Positions 56,806-64,000 are shown, counted from the first letter of the stretch. The stretch is DNA of 64,000 nt from Helicobacter apodemus (GCF_000765745.2 NZ_JRPC02000007.1:1-64000); one strand, 5' to 3'. A program made the numbers and translations. Notes: generated by a model not told the origin, from the sequence alone.

Positions 56806-58826
56806 TGTGTGGCGTTGTTGGAGTGGTTTCTTTAAAGCACAAAACTATTAAAACCAATAATCTTGTAAAAATGGTTAATTTACTTAAGCACAGAGGTCCA
56901 GATGATGCAGGTTATTTATTTTTTCATACAGGATTGCATCATAGTTCAAAAATTTCTTTTTATCAGGCTTTTAGTGATGAGAAGTTTAAAACTCTTTCTC
57001 CCCTTTTGCCTCCTATTCAGGAAGCTATGAGTATTAAAGAGATTAATGCTCACGATTGGGATATTTTTCTTGGGCATCGTAGATTATCTATTATTGATAC
57101 GACTCCTGCAGGGCATCAGCCAATGAGTGATTTGTCTAAAAATCTTTGGGTGAGTTATAATGGAGAAATTTATAATTTTAAAGAAATTCGCACAGAGTTA
57201 GAGCAATTGGGTTACCAATTTTATACGCAAAGTGATACAGAAGTTATTATTTATGCCTATGCCAAATGGGGGATTGAGTGTATTAATAAGTTTAATGGAA
57301 TGTTTGCTTTAGCACTTTATGATAATTTTGCTAAGAAGTTTTTTTTAATACGTGATAGATATGGAATTAAACCCCTTTATTATCAATTAGATAATGAAAA
57401 CAATTTAATCTTTGCTAGTGAGAATAAGGCTATTTTAGCTTATTGTGAGAGTAATCCACAAGTAGATTGTGAAGCACTTTTGGAATATTTTACTTTTCAA
57501 AATATTTTTACTAATAAAACTTTTTTTACGGATATTAAATTACTTGAAGCAGGACATTATTTAGAGATTGATTTGCGATCAAAAACTTTGATAAAAAAAT
57601 GTTATTGGGATTTTTGTTTTGAGAGTTGTTGGAATTTAAAGGATGAGAGAGAGTATATTGTTGAGCTAGAGCGACTATTTATTTCGGCTATTAAAAGGCA
57701 GTTACAAGCCGATGTCTTAGTTGGGGGTTATTTAAGTGGAGGTATTGATAGCAGTAGTATTTGTGGAGTTGCTTCAAGGTTTTTACCTTATTTAAATACT
57801 TTTTCTATTGGTTTTGATTTAACCTCTGCAAGAGGGATAGAACTTGGCTTTGATGAAAGGGAGATTAGCGAATACCTTTCTTACTTGTTTAAAACAGAGC
57901 ATTATGAGATGGTATTAAAAAGTGGTGATATGGAGAGATGTTTAAGGGATTTTACTTATCATTTAGAAGAACCTAGAGTTGGGCAGAGTTATCCAAATTT
58001 CTATGCAGCGAAATTAGCGAGTAAGTTTGTGGGTGTTGTGCTATCTGGTTGTGGTGGAGATGAGTTATTTGGGGGATATCCTTGGAGATATTATAGAGGG
58101 ATAAAAAATAAAGATTTTAAACATTATGTTGAAGAATATTATCTTTTTTGGCAAAGACTTGTTCCTAATAGTCAATTAAAAAAGCTTTTTGCTCCTATTG
58201 CTAATAAAGTTAATAGTGTATGGACAAGAGATATTTTTGAAAATATCTTAAAAGGAGCAAATGTTAATCCCTCTTGCGAAGAAGAGTATATTAATAATTC
58301 CTTATATTTTGAATCAAAGACTTTTTTGCACGGGCTTTTAATGGTGGAAGATAAACTCTCTATGGCACATTCTTTAGAGGTTAGAGTTCCATTTTTGGAT
58401 AATGATTTGGTGGATTTTGCACAAAAGATTCCTTTATCGTTGAAATTGTCAAATTTTGAGGATGTAAAGAAGATAGATGAAAATAATTTAATGCAAAAAA
58501 GACAAAATCGCTTTTTGCAAACTAAAAATAATAAAATGATTTTTAGAAAAATGGCTAGTGCGTTTATACCAAAAGAAGTTGTAGAAGGGGCAAAAAAAGG
58601 CTTCTCTAGCCCAGATGGAAGTTGGTTTAGTGGAGAGAGTATAGATTTTGTTAAACAGAAGTTATTTTGTAAGGATTCTTTAATATTCCATTATTTAGAT
58701 TATAAAACTTGTTATAATTTAATTAATGACCATTTAGAAGGAAAGCAGAATTATCGTTTGCTTATTTGGTCTTTATTGAATTTTAATGAATGGTGTCAAA
58801 TTCATTTAGGAGAATATAATGCTTGA
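56805..58826 (+). CDS. Asparagine-synthase-type glutamine amidotransferase
   Basis: A 673-residue AsnB-family protein. Nucleophile Cys2 in MCGVVGVV starts the glutaminase domain, which also has RGPDDAGYL and VSYNGEIYNF. The ATP-pyrophosphatase loop GGYLSGGIDSSS (about 306-317) and SGCGGDELFGGYPWR follow. Within glycan loci such enzymes often amidate uronic acids (WbpS/WbmI-like) rather than make asparagine. The coupling to a sugar aminotransferase upstream and a methyltransferase downstream (seven-base overlap) favours a sugar-modifying role here. Genuine asparagine synthesis cannot be excluded. Confidence 0.88.
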   Translation: MCGVVGVVSLKHKTIKTNNLVKMVNLLKHRGPDDAGYLFFHTGLHHSSKISFYQAFSDEKFKTLSPLLPPIQEAMSIKEINAHDWDIFLGHRRLSIIDTTPAGHQPMSDLSKNLWVSYNGEIYNFKEIRTELEQLGYQFYTQSDTEVIIYAYAKWGIECINKFNGMFALALYDNFAKKFFLIRDRYGIKPLYYQLDNENNLIFASENKAILAYCESNPQVDCEALLEYFTFQNIFTNKTFFTDIKLLEAGHYLEIDLRSKTLIKKCYWDFCFESCWNLKDEREYIVELERLFISAIKRQLQADVLVGGYLSGGIDSSSICGVASRFLPYLNTFSIGFDLTSARGIELGFDEREISEYLSYLFKTEHYEMVLKSGDMERCLRDFTYHLEEPRVGQSYPNFYAAKLASKFVGVVLSGCGGDELFGGYPWRYYRGIKNKDFKHYVEEYYLFWQRLVPNSQLKKLFAPIANKVNSVWTRDIFENILKGANVNPSCEEEYINNSLYFESKTFLHGLLMVEDKLSMAHSLEVRVPFLDNDLVDFAQKIPLSLKLSNFEDVKKIDENNLMQKRQNRFLQTKNNKMIFRKMASAFIPKEVVEGAKKGFSSPDGSWFSGESIDFVKQKLFCKDSLIFHYLDYKTCYNLINDHLEGKQNYRLLIWSLLNFNEWCQIHLGEYNA

Positions 58827-59793
58827 GGATATTTTTAGGGACAAGGTAGTTTTTAATGGGAACTTTGTTAATTTGCTTGATGGGATTAAAGAATATAATC
58901 AATTGCAAACTGCAGATGTTTTTAGTGAAAAGTGGGTAACTTACAATAAGGATGTGAAAGAAAAGGAGCAGCAAGTCTTATGGGATTTTCAAAAGCAATG
59001 GTATCTAAAGCTTTATGGATTTAAGGATGAGCAAGATTTAGCATCTTTTTTGCAACAACAATCTATAGTTTTTGATGCTGGTTGTGGATTGGGTTATCTT
59101 TGTGAATGGTTTGCATCTTTAGCACCACAAACGCTTATTATTGGAATGGATATTTCTGATGCCATTAGTGTCGCAGCACAGAAATATAAAAGCATTCCTA
59201 ATATTTATTTTATCAAAGGGGATATTGCTAATACACCTTTTAAAGACGGGGTGATTGATTATGTAAGTTGTCACGCAGTTATTATGCATACACAAAAGCC
59301 CGAAGCAACCTTTTGTGAGCTTTCACGAATATTAAAAGAATCTAATGCTAGTCGGGGGGGGGGGCATTTTGCTTGTTATGTTTATGCCAAGAAAGCCTTG
59401 CCGCGTGAGTTAGTGGATGATTATTTTAGAGTTAAATGTAAAGAACTTTCTTATCAGGAATTAAGAGATATGAGTGAGCAATTAAGTGAGCTTGGGAAGA
59501 GATTACAAGCATTGAAGGTGGAGTTTGAATCTCCAGCAATTCCATTACTTGGTATCAAAGGAGGGAAATACGATATACAGCGATTTATTTATTGGAATTT
59601 TTTAAAATGTTTTTATAATGAGGAATTAGGTTGGGATACTTCGGTAATAACAAATTTTGATTGGTATTCACCAAGTAATGCTAAACGTTATACACAAGAG
59701 GAGTTTCAACAAATGGGAGTAGAGAATAATCTTGAATTATTGCATTTTCACGTCGAGGAGGCTTGTTTTGGAGCAAGATTTGCGAAATACTAG
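58819..59793 (+). CDS. Class I SAM-dependent methyltransferase, phase-variable
   Basis: A 324-residue methyltransferase. Motif I is VFDAGCGLGYLCEWFA (about 83-98), the acidic loop GMDISDA (about 110-116), and the motif II/III region IDYVSCHAVIMHTQKPE (about 147-163). An 11-base G tract at codons 179-182 encodes the Gly-Gly-Gly of SRGGGHFACYVYAK, at the position of the usual LKPGGxF strand-5 motif. The frame is on here. One G more or less would stop translation about 20 codons later. AGGAG lies before the ATG, which overlaps the amidotransferase end. The acceptor is probably a glycan or its precursor. Confidence 0.85.
   Translation: MLEDIFRDKVVFNGNFVNLLDGIKEYNQLQTADVFSEKWVTYNKDVKEKEQQVLWDFQKQWYLKLYGFKDEQDLASFLQQQSIVFDAGCGLGYLCEWFASLAPQTLIIGMDISDAISVAAQKYKSIPNIYFIKGDIANTPFKDGVIDYVSCHAVIMHTQKPEATFCELSRILKESNASRGGGHFACYVYAKKALPRELVDDYFRVKCKELSYQELRDMSEQLSELGKRLQALKVEFESPAIPLLGIKGGKYDIQRFIYWNFLKCFYNEELGWDTSVITNFDWYSPSNAKRYTQEEFQQMGVENNLELLHFHVEEACFGARFAKY
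59354..59364 (+). repeat. Poly-G(11) tract in the methyltransferase gene
   Basis: Eleven uninterrupted G inside the coding region, directly before CATTTTGC. With 10 G the frame ends at a TAG and with 12 G at a TGA, each roughly 20 codons downstream. It is a classic slipped-strand contingency tract. Confidence 0.92.
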
Positions 59794-60406
59794 ATTAAAA
59801 AAGATTTTAAGAATTTTTTCTTTTTTGCGATATCAGAAAAAAGTTGCTTATAATCGTGTTTTGCCTGTGAGTGAGTATTTTAATGATAGAATAACAAAGG
59901 CTAGAAATTTAGGTTGGGGAGAGGGAAGTAGCTGTTATGATAATGTATATATTTTTGGAGATGTAAAAGTGGGAAAGAATACCTTTGTGGGACCTTTTTG
60001 CATCTTAGATGGGAGTGGAGGATTAGAGATTGGAAGTTTTTGTTCTATTTCTGCTGGAGTACATATTTATACGCATAATAGTGTGAAATGGGCTTTTAGT
60101 GGGGGAGAAAAATCTTATGAATATGATCTTGTTGTCATTGAAGATCATTGCTATATAGGTCCAAATGTTGTAATAACACAGGGTGTCAGAATCTCTAAAG
60201 GAGCAGTTGTTGGGGCGTGCAGTTTTGTAAATTGTGATGTTCCACCTTATACAAAAGTTGCTGGGATCCCAGCAAAAAAGATAGGAGAATCTAAAAATAT
60301 GGAATGCAGAAATTTTAAAGAAGAGTTTAGCGGGGGGGGGGGCCAATCTAGTATTATTTATTTGTTCCCCTCTTGTAGCTTAGGGGGATTTTATGAAAGT
60401 GCCTAA
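59768..60406 (+). CDS. Hexapeptide-repeat acyltransferase, phase-variable C terminus
   Basis: A 212-residue left-handed beta-helix transferase, probably acetylating a sugar. Hexapeptide turns show in VYIFGDVKVGKNTFVGPFCI, IGSFCSISAGVHIYTHN, YIGPNVVITQG and VPPYTKVAGIPAKKIGE. The TTG at 59768 has a perfect GAGGAGG site six bases upstream inside the methyltransferase gene. An earlier TTG at 59732 has none. An 11-base G tract begins about 25 codons before the stop (GGGG after EEFS). The catalytic domain is complete before the tract, so length changes alter only the tail and the distance to the next gene. Confidence 0.85.
   Translation: MEQDLRNTRLKKILRIFSFLRYQKKVAYNRVLPVSEYFNDRITKARNLGWGEGSSCYDNVYIFGDVKVGKNTFVGPFCILDGSGGLEIGSFCSISAGVHIYTHNSVKWAFSGGEKSYEYDLVVIEDHCYIGPNVVITQGVRISKGAVVGACSFVNCDVPPYTKVAGIPAKKIGESKNMECRNFKEEFSGGGGQSSIIYLFPSCSLGGFYESA
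60332..60342 (+). repeat. Poly-G(11) tract at the end of the acyltransferase gene
   Basis: Eleven uninterrupted G. With 11 the acyltransferase stop (60404-60406) overlaps the sulfotransferase ATG at 60393 by 14 bases. With 10 G the stop is the TAG at 60381-60383, at the sulfotransferase ribosome site. With 12 G it is the TAG at 60349-60351, about 40 bases upstream. Confidence 0.92.
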
Positions 60407-61343
60407 TTTTATTATCGGGGGTTCTTCAGCTAGTGGAACGAGCTTTCTTTATGAACTCCTCATTCAACATCCCGAAGTTTATTTACCAAAACAGAGGATC
60501 CCAGAACCCCATTATTATTATAAAAGTTGGGAATATGTTAAGGGGATAAAATGGTATTTAGATTATTATTTTAGTGATGTGACAGAGGATAAAATCGCAA
60601 TAGGCGAACGTTCTTCTTCTTATCTCTATGGTGGTAGAGAAGTAGCACAAAGAATTGCTAAAGATTTTCCCAAGATGAAATTTGTTTTTATGTTAAGAAA
60701 CCCGATACAAAGAGCGTGGGCAAATTATCGCTTCACTGCTTTGCAGGGCTTAGAAACTATGAGTTTTAAAGAGGCTCTTATTAATGAAAAGACAAGGATA
60801 AAGAATACTCAAGGCATTTGGAGAGAAATTGCTCCTTATGATTATACAGGAAGAGGATTTTATGCTAAACAACTCAAGGAATTTTTAGAATTTTTCCCAA
60901 AAGAACAAATTTTATGTATCAAATCTGAAGTTTTATCCAATGCTAATCTTGCTCCTTTAACTCAAGTTTATGAGTTTTTAGGATTAAAGAATAAGGGTTT
61001 TGTTCCCTCTTATGCTCCCAATCATACGAGTTTAAGTGTGGTTGATGTGAAATTACAAAAAGAGCTTAGAGCATATTTTGGGGATACAAACTTTATGCAG
61101 CTAATGAATTCTATCCGTAAAGAAGAAGTGATGCTTGAAAATGAAGCACAAAGAGAGAGATTTGTGCAATTAAAAAATAATATTAAAGATACAAAAGAGA
61201 GTATTCCCCAAGATTGTGTGGAATTACTCCAAGAAGTTTTTGGTGAAGATATTAAACTTTTGGCAAAACTTGTTGATTTTAATGTGAGTGATTGGTTAAA
61301 TCCAATCTCCACACCTGCGGGGAGGGGGCAAATAGAGGTGTAG
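60393..61343 (+). CDS. Sulfotransferase-family protein
   Basis: A 316-residue PAPS-dependent sulfotransferase-like protein. The 5'-phosphosulfate loop is FIIGGSSASGTSFLYELL (about 5-22) followed by HPEVYLPKQRIPEPHYYYK. The 3'-phosphate motif is KFVFMLRNPIQRAWANYRF (about 95-113). Such enzymes sulfate sugars or peptides and are rare in Helicobacter. It starts at an ATG with AGGGGG upstream, overlapping the phase-variable tail of the acyltransferase gene. The last residues STPAGRGQIEV are encoded by an interrupted G tract (GGGGAGGGGG) and look like a non-native tail. Confidence 0.85.
   Translation: MKVPNFIIGGSSASGTSFLYELLIQHPEVYLPKQRIPEPHYYYKSWEYVKGIKWYLDYYFSDVTEDKIAIGERSSSYLYGGREVAQRIAKDFPKMKFVFMLRNPIQRAWANYRFTALQGLETMSFKEALINEKTRIKNTQGIWREIAPYDYTGRGFYAKQLKEFLEFFPKEQILCIKSEVLSNANLAPLTQVYEFLGLKNKGFVPSYAPNHTSLSVVDVKLQKELRAYFGDTNFMQLMNSIRKEEVMLENEAQRERFVQLKNNIKDTKESIPQDCVELLQEVFGEDIKLLAKLVDFNVSDWLNPISTPAGRGQIEV
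61319..61328 (+). repeat. Interrupted G tract at the sulfotransferase C terminus
   Basis: GGGGAGGGGG followed by CAAAT, close to the GGG...GCAA context of the live tract at 417. It looks like a poly-G contingency tract frozen by a single G-to-A change. Confidence 0.5.
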
Positions 61344-61383
61344 ATACATACACTCTATTAGCTTGTAAAAATAGGGGGCTAAT

Positions 61384-62394
61384 ATGCAAATTAGCCTCTT
61401 AAATGCTACATTTACTTCAAAATATAATGACTTTTTGAATCGTTGTGATTGTGCTATGATGTATTATTCTCTATCCTTTAAGAGACTATCGGAGGATGTT
61501 TTAGAGTGTAAATCTCATTATTTAGTGGCAATTAATCAAGATAGGATTTGTGGGATTTTGCCCTTGATGCTAAGAGAGGGTAAATATGGTGAAGTTTTGA
61601 ATTCTTTACCATTTTTTGGGAGTAATGGTGGAATCTTAGCGGATAATGATGAGGTAAGAAATAGGCTTTTAGAAGCTTATAAGGAGTATTCAAGAGATTT
61701 TGCAAGTTCTACTTATATCACCAATCCTTTAGAAGACTTAATCTTGCAAACTCACACTAAAGATGCTCAGATATGCTATACCCCCTTATTGCATGATTTT
61801 ATTGATAGTAGGATTGGACAAATAACCCTTTTATTGCCAGAGCAGGAGTTGTTAAAAAGTTTTGCTGCAAGTGCTAGAAGGAATATAGCCAAAGCCCTTA
61901 GAAGTGGAGTTATTGTTAAGTTAAAGCAGGATTTTGAATTTCTTTATCAAACACATTTTAACAATATGGTAAGCATTAATGGTATCCCTAAGCCAAAAGA
62001 GTTTTTTAGCAGCCTTTTAAAGTGCTGTAATGACAAAGAGTATGAACTTTATGTGGCGGAATTTCAAGGAAGGGCTATTGCTGCACTTTTATGCTTTTAT
62101 TACGGCAATGCAGTAGAATATTATACGCCTGCTTTACTTAGTGAATATCGCACATTACAAGCATTGCCTCTAATTATTTTTAGAGCAATGAATGAAGCGT
62201 ATGATGGGGGATATAAATGGTGGAATTTTGGTGGCAATTGGGCATTACAAGATGGAGTATATAAATTTAAATCAAAGTTTGGTGCTTGTGATAGGATTTA
62301 TTATTATACATTATTGAATAATAAAGATATTTTAAATTCTTCTAAAGATGAATTATTAGCGGAATATCCTTATTTTTATGTATTACCTTATTAA
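61384..62394 (+). CDS. FemAB/GNAT-like acyltransferase family protein
   Basis: A 336-residue protein of the two-domain GNAT type found in surface-polymer loci (FemAB/Acetyltransf_6-like). Recognisable pieces are MYYSLSFKRLSEDVL near the start, KSFAASARRNIAKALRSGV (about 158-176), YELYVAEFQGRAIAALLCFYYGNAVEYYTPA (about 220-250, quoted in part) and the end GGYKWWNFGGNWALQDGVYKFKSKFG. Relatives transfer amino acids or acyl groups to cell-surface precursors. The acceptor is unknown. The start has GGGGGCTAATATG context, giving a weak ribosome site. Confidence 0.75.
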   Translation: MQISLLNATFTSKYNDFLNRCDCAMMYYSLSFKRLSEDVLECKSHYLVAINQDRICGILPLMLREGKYGEVLNSLPFFGSNGGILADNDEVRNRLLEAYKEYSRDFASSTYITNPLEDLILQTHTKDAQICYTPLLHDFIDSRIGQITLLLPEQELLKSFAASARRNIAKALRSGVIVKLKQDFEFLYQTHFNNMVSINGIPKPKEFFSSLLKCCNDKEYELYVAEFQGRAIAALLCFYYGNAVEYYTPALLSEYRTLQALPLIIFRAMNEAYDGGYKWWNFGGNWALQDGVYKFKSKFGACDRIYYYTLLNNKDILNSSKDELLAEYPYFYVLPY

Positions 62395-62411
62395 ATATTT
62401 AGGAGAAAAGT

Positions 62412-63047
62412 ATAGAATTAGAGAGAGTAAAAAACTGGTATAGTAATGCACTTAAAATATATGGCATTGATAGTAAGAGTGTGGGTTAGAAGTGTAAGGA
62501 TTCGCAAAATTTGCGTTTTTCAAAACTTTTGCAGGTTTTACTTTATGAAGATAGGCTGCGGGGAAGGGGTGTCTATTAATGACTTAGGTTGTGGATATGG
62601 TGCTTTGTATGAGTTTATCAAGATGAATAATATATGTTTAAGTAAATATTTTGGTTATGATATATCTGAAGAGATGATAGAAGCAGCCAATGAATTTATA
62701 TTGAATAATAATCAAGAAAAAGATTGCGAAATTTTTTTGGAAAATAGCAGTCTCATTACGCATTATGCAGATTATTCCATAACTTCTGGAATTTTTAATA
62801 TGATTTTTGATGAGCAAGAATTATAATGGAGAGATTATATTTTAGCGGTTCTTCATAATATGAATGAGAAATCCTACAAAGGTTTTAGCTTTAACATGCT
62901 TACAGATAGGGTAGATTTAGAGGTGAAAATTTGTATTATGCTAACCCTTGTTATTATTTTGAAATTTGTAGAAAATATTTTTCTAAAAAAGTTGTTTTAT
63001 TGCACGATTATCCTTTATTTGAATAGACAATATTAGTATTGAAGTAG
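62412..63047 (+). pseudogene. SAM-dependent methyltransferase pseudogene
   Basis: Ordered fragments of one class I methyltransferase. An AGGAG site is followed seven bases later by ATA instead of ATG (62412), then IELERVKNWYSNALKIYGID. A TAG at 62487 sits where Trp is expected (SVG-stop-KCKDSQNLRF). A frame change at GGGGAAGGGG (62560-62569) is followed by VSINDLGCGYGALYEFIK (motif I) and GYDISEEMIEAA. A TAA lies at 62824, then WRDYILAVLHNMNEKSYKGF in the same frame. A second frame change precedes NLYYANPCYYFEICRKYFSK and VVLLHDYPLFE before the last stops. No functional product is possible. Confidence 0.85.
62560..62569 (+). repeat. Interrupted G tract at the frameshift of the methyltransferase pseudogene
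   Basis: GGGGAAGGGG lies exactly where the reading frame changes between KLLQVLLYEDRLR and VSINDLGCG. A pure tract of 9 or 12 G would restore the frame, so this appears to be a fossil poly-G switch. Confidence 0.55.
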
Positions 63048-63055
63048 GAAATTTT

Positions 63056-63115
63056 ATGAATATTGCGTTTTTTTGCACAGGAAATGGCTCGTTTTTTAAG
63101 TTTATTTACCAATAG
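63056..63115 (+). pseudogene. Formyltransferase-family start fragment
   Basis: An ATG with AGGAA site opens 19 codons reading MNIAFFCTGNGSFFKFIYQ and then stops. The piece resembles the N terminus of formyltransferase-fold enzymes (IAFFCSGNGG type). It is fused at about 63109 to an unrelated acetyltransferase tail, marking a deletion junction. Confidence 0.5.
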
Positions 63116-63405
63116 TTGTTATAGGTGATAGATGTGCACTTGCAACAAATATAACTATAATTGCAGATTCAAATCCTAATAATAGTATTTTAAAGGATTT
63201 AAAGAGTGTTAAAAATTGCATTTTTTCTAAGCCAGTAATTTTAGAATCAGATGTTTGGGTTGGCGCAAACGCTATAATTTTAGGTGGTGTTAGGATTGCA
63301 GAGGGTAGTATTATAGGAGCTGGTGCATTAGTAAATAAAGATACAGAACCTTATAGTGTTTATGCAGGAGTGCCTATAAGAAAACTTAGAGAATTAAAAA
63401 GGTAG
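63109..63405 (+). pseudogene. Hexapeptide acetyltransferase, C-terminal fragment
   Basis: An open frame of 98 codons lacking its start: PIVVIGDRCALATNITIIAD, then PVILESDVWVGANAIILGGV, EGSIIGAGALVNKDTEPYS and the family end VYAGVPIRKLRELKR. These are left-handed beta-helix repeats of a maltose/serine-acetyltransferase-like enzyme. The N-terminal half is missing and the preceding codons belong to a different gene family in another frame. Confidence 0.8.
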
Positions 63406-63569
63406 TGAGAAAGGGTTTTTAAGGTATCATTGTCTAAAAATCTTCTTTGTTGTAAGATTAAAGATATTCAATTAATTCTAGGAAATTAAGGCTTAAGCTT
63501 GATATTTTTATTAAGAAAATCTTGATATAATGCTAAAGCGTAATGTTTTATAGGGAGAGAATTAAGTTT

Positions 63570-64000
63570 ATGGATTTTGGATTAGTAAGTGAGATTAATC
63601 CCTCTATACCTCATTCTTTTTTAAAACCTTTTTTAACTTTTGATATTGATTGGGCAAGTGATGCGGTGCTAGAATATTGCATTGATATTTTAGAGCAGGC
63701 TAATGTCAGGGTAACTTGGTTTGCTACTCATCAAACCCCATTGCTTGATAGAATAAGAGAAAATCCATATTTTGAACTTGGCATACACCCTAATTTTAAT
63801 CCTTTATTGGAGGGAAATTTTTGTTATGGGAATCATTATGCTAAAGTGCTTGAATATTATTTAAACATTGTTCCAGAGGCTAAGGTTATGCGTAGTCATT
63901 CTTTGGGAGTTTCTAGTAGAATCTTAATGGAAGCAAAGGTTATGGGAATAACGCACGATTGCAATCTTTGTATCCCAATAGTAGCGGGGGGGGGGGGGAT
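63570..64000 (+). CDS. Polysaccharide-deacetylase-like protein, partial, phase-variable
   Basis: The first 143 codons of a NodB-like protein cut by the window edge. FLTFDIDWASDAVLEYCIDIL (about 22-42, quoted in part from the metal Asp region), RVTWFATHQTP (about 49-59) and FELGIHPNFNPL (about 71-82) correspond to the Asp and His regions of the CE4 fold, with a shortened HxxxxH-type motif. No signal peptide is present, so it would act on a cytoplasmic precursor. A 13-base G tract at codons 139-143 (IVAGGGG) is in frame here. A GGGAGAG site lies 11 bases upstream. Confidence 0.75.
   Translation, partial: MDFGLVSEINPSIPHSFLKPFLTFDIDWASDAVLEYCIDILEQANVRVTWFATHQTPLLDRIRENPYFELGIHPNFNPLLEGNFCYGNHYAKVLEYYLNIVPEAKVMRSHSLGVSSRILMEAKVMGITHDCNLCIPIVAGGGG
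63986..63998 (+). repeat. Poly-G(13) tract in the deacetylase-like gene
   Basis: Thirteen uninterrupted G ending two bases before the window edge, inside the coding region. It is the longest tract in the window. The state of the gene beyond it cannot be judged here. Confidence 0.88.

Overview
The window is a low-GC chromosomal segment of an epsilonproteobacterium, almost certainly a Helicobacter. Evidence: a FlaB-type flagellin and an flgB-flgC-fliE rod operon, each behind a sigma-54 promoter; an frdCAB fumarate reductase; an aminofutalosine-type menaquinone gene; and several gene blocks in the order known from H. pylori (rplI-hslV-hslU-era-csd6, nfu-unknown-murE, gltX-yggT-slt, ftsI-fliE-flgC-flgB, coaD-tmk-comF-like). 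A Campylobacter-type major porin and long poly-G tracts suggest an enterohepatic-type species. The species cannot be fixed from the sequence.

Layout. 0-2.2 kb: the start of a large phase-variable autotransporter-like protein (runs off the left edge) and a MOMP-type porin. 2.2-6.5 kb: an ABC metal/siderophore importer with a cupredoxin and an ATP-grasp ligase, behind a promoter overlapped by a close match to the Helicobacter Fur box. 7.4-11 kb: tRNA-Ser and fumarate reductase. 11.2-16.6 kb: Nfu, MurE, FtsI and flagellar rod genes. 16.7-19.8 kb: carbon-nitrogen hydrolase, PgdA/cyclic-imidase-like deacetylase, a small CxxC protein and a CobW GTPase. 20-27 kb: housekeeping genes. 28-32 kb: pta-ackA and gapA. 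32.1-33.3 kb: HU, tRNA-Arg and a full-length but shattered SIMPL (DUF541) pseudogene. 33.4-40.7 kb: a tightly packed eight-gene operon (PyrC-like, MscS, aminofutalosine deaminase, phosphohexomutase, PyrC, CoaD, Tmk, ComF-like). 40.7-47 kb: Slt, YggT, GluRS, a two-component system and Ppx/GppA. 47-53.1 kb: flagellin with two large candidate glycosylation proteins. 53.2 kb: Cu/Zn superoxide dismutase. 54-64 kb: a surface-glycan modification locus.

The glycan locus is the most unusual part. It holds a radical SAM protein, a transglutaminase-like fragment, a sugar aminotransferase, an asparagine-synthase-type amidotransferase, a methyltransferase, a hexapeptide acyltransferase, a sulfotransferase, a FemAB/GNAT-like protein and a polysaccharide-deacetylase-like protein cut by the right edge. 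Three of these carry uninterrupted poly-G tracts of 11, 11 and 13 bases. Two further loci carry 10-base G tracts interrupted by A, apparently fossil contingency tracts. Between them lie a methyltransferase pseudogene and a composite remnant joining a formyltransferase start to an acetyltransferase tail. With the two 12-base tracts at the left edge, the window contains five apparently live poly-G switches, all in surface-related genes, and all coding tracts are in the reading-frame-on state in this sequence. No CRISPR array, insertion sequence, rRNA or prophage was seen.
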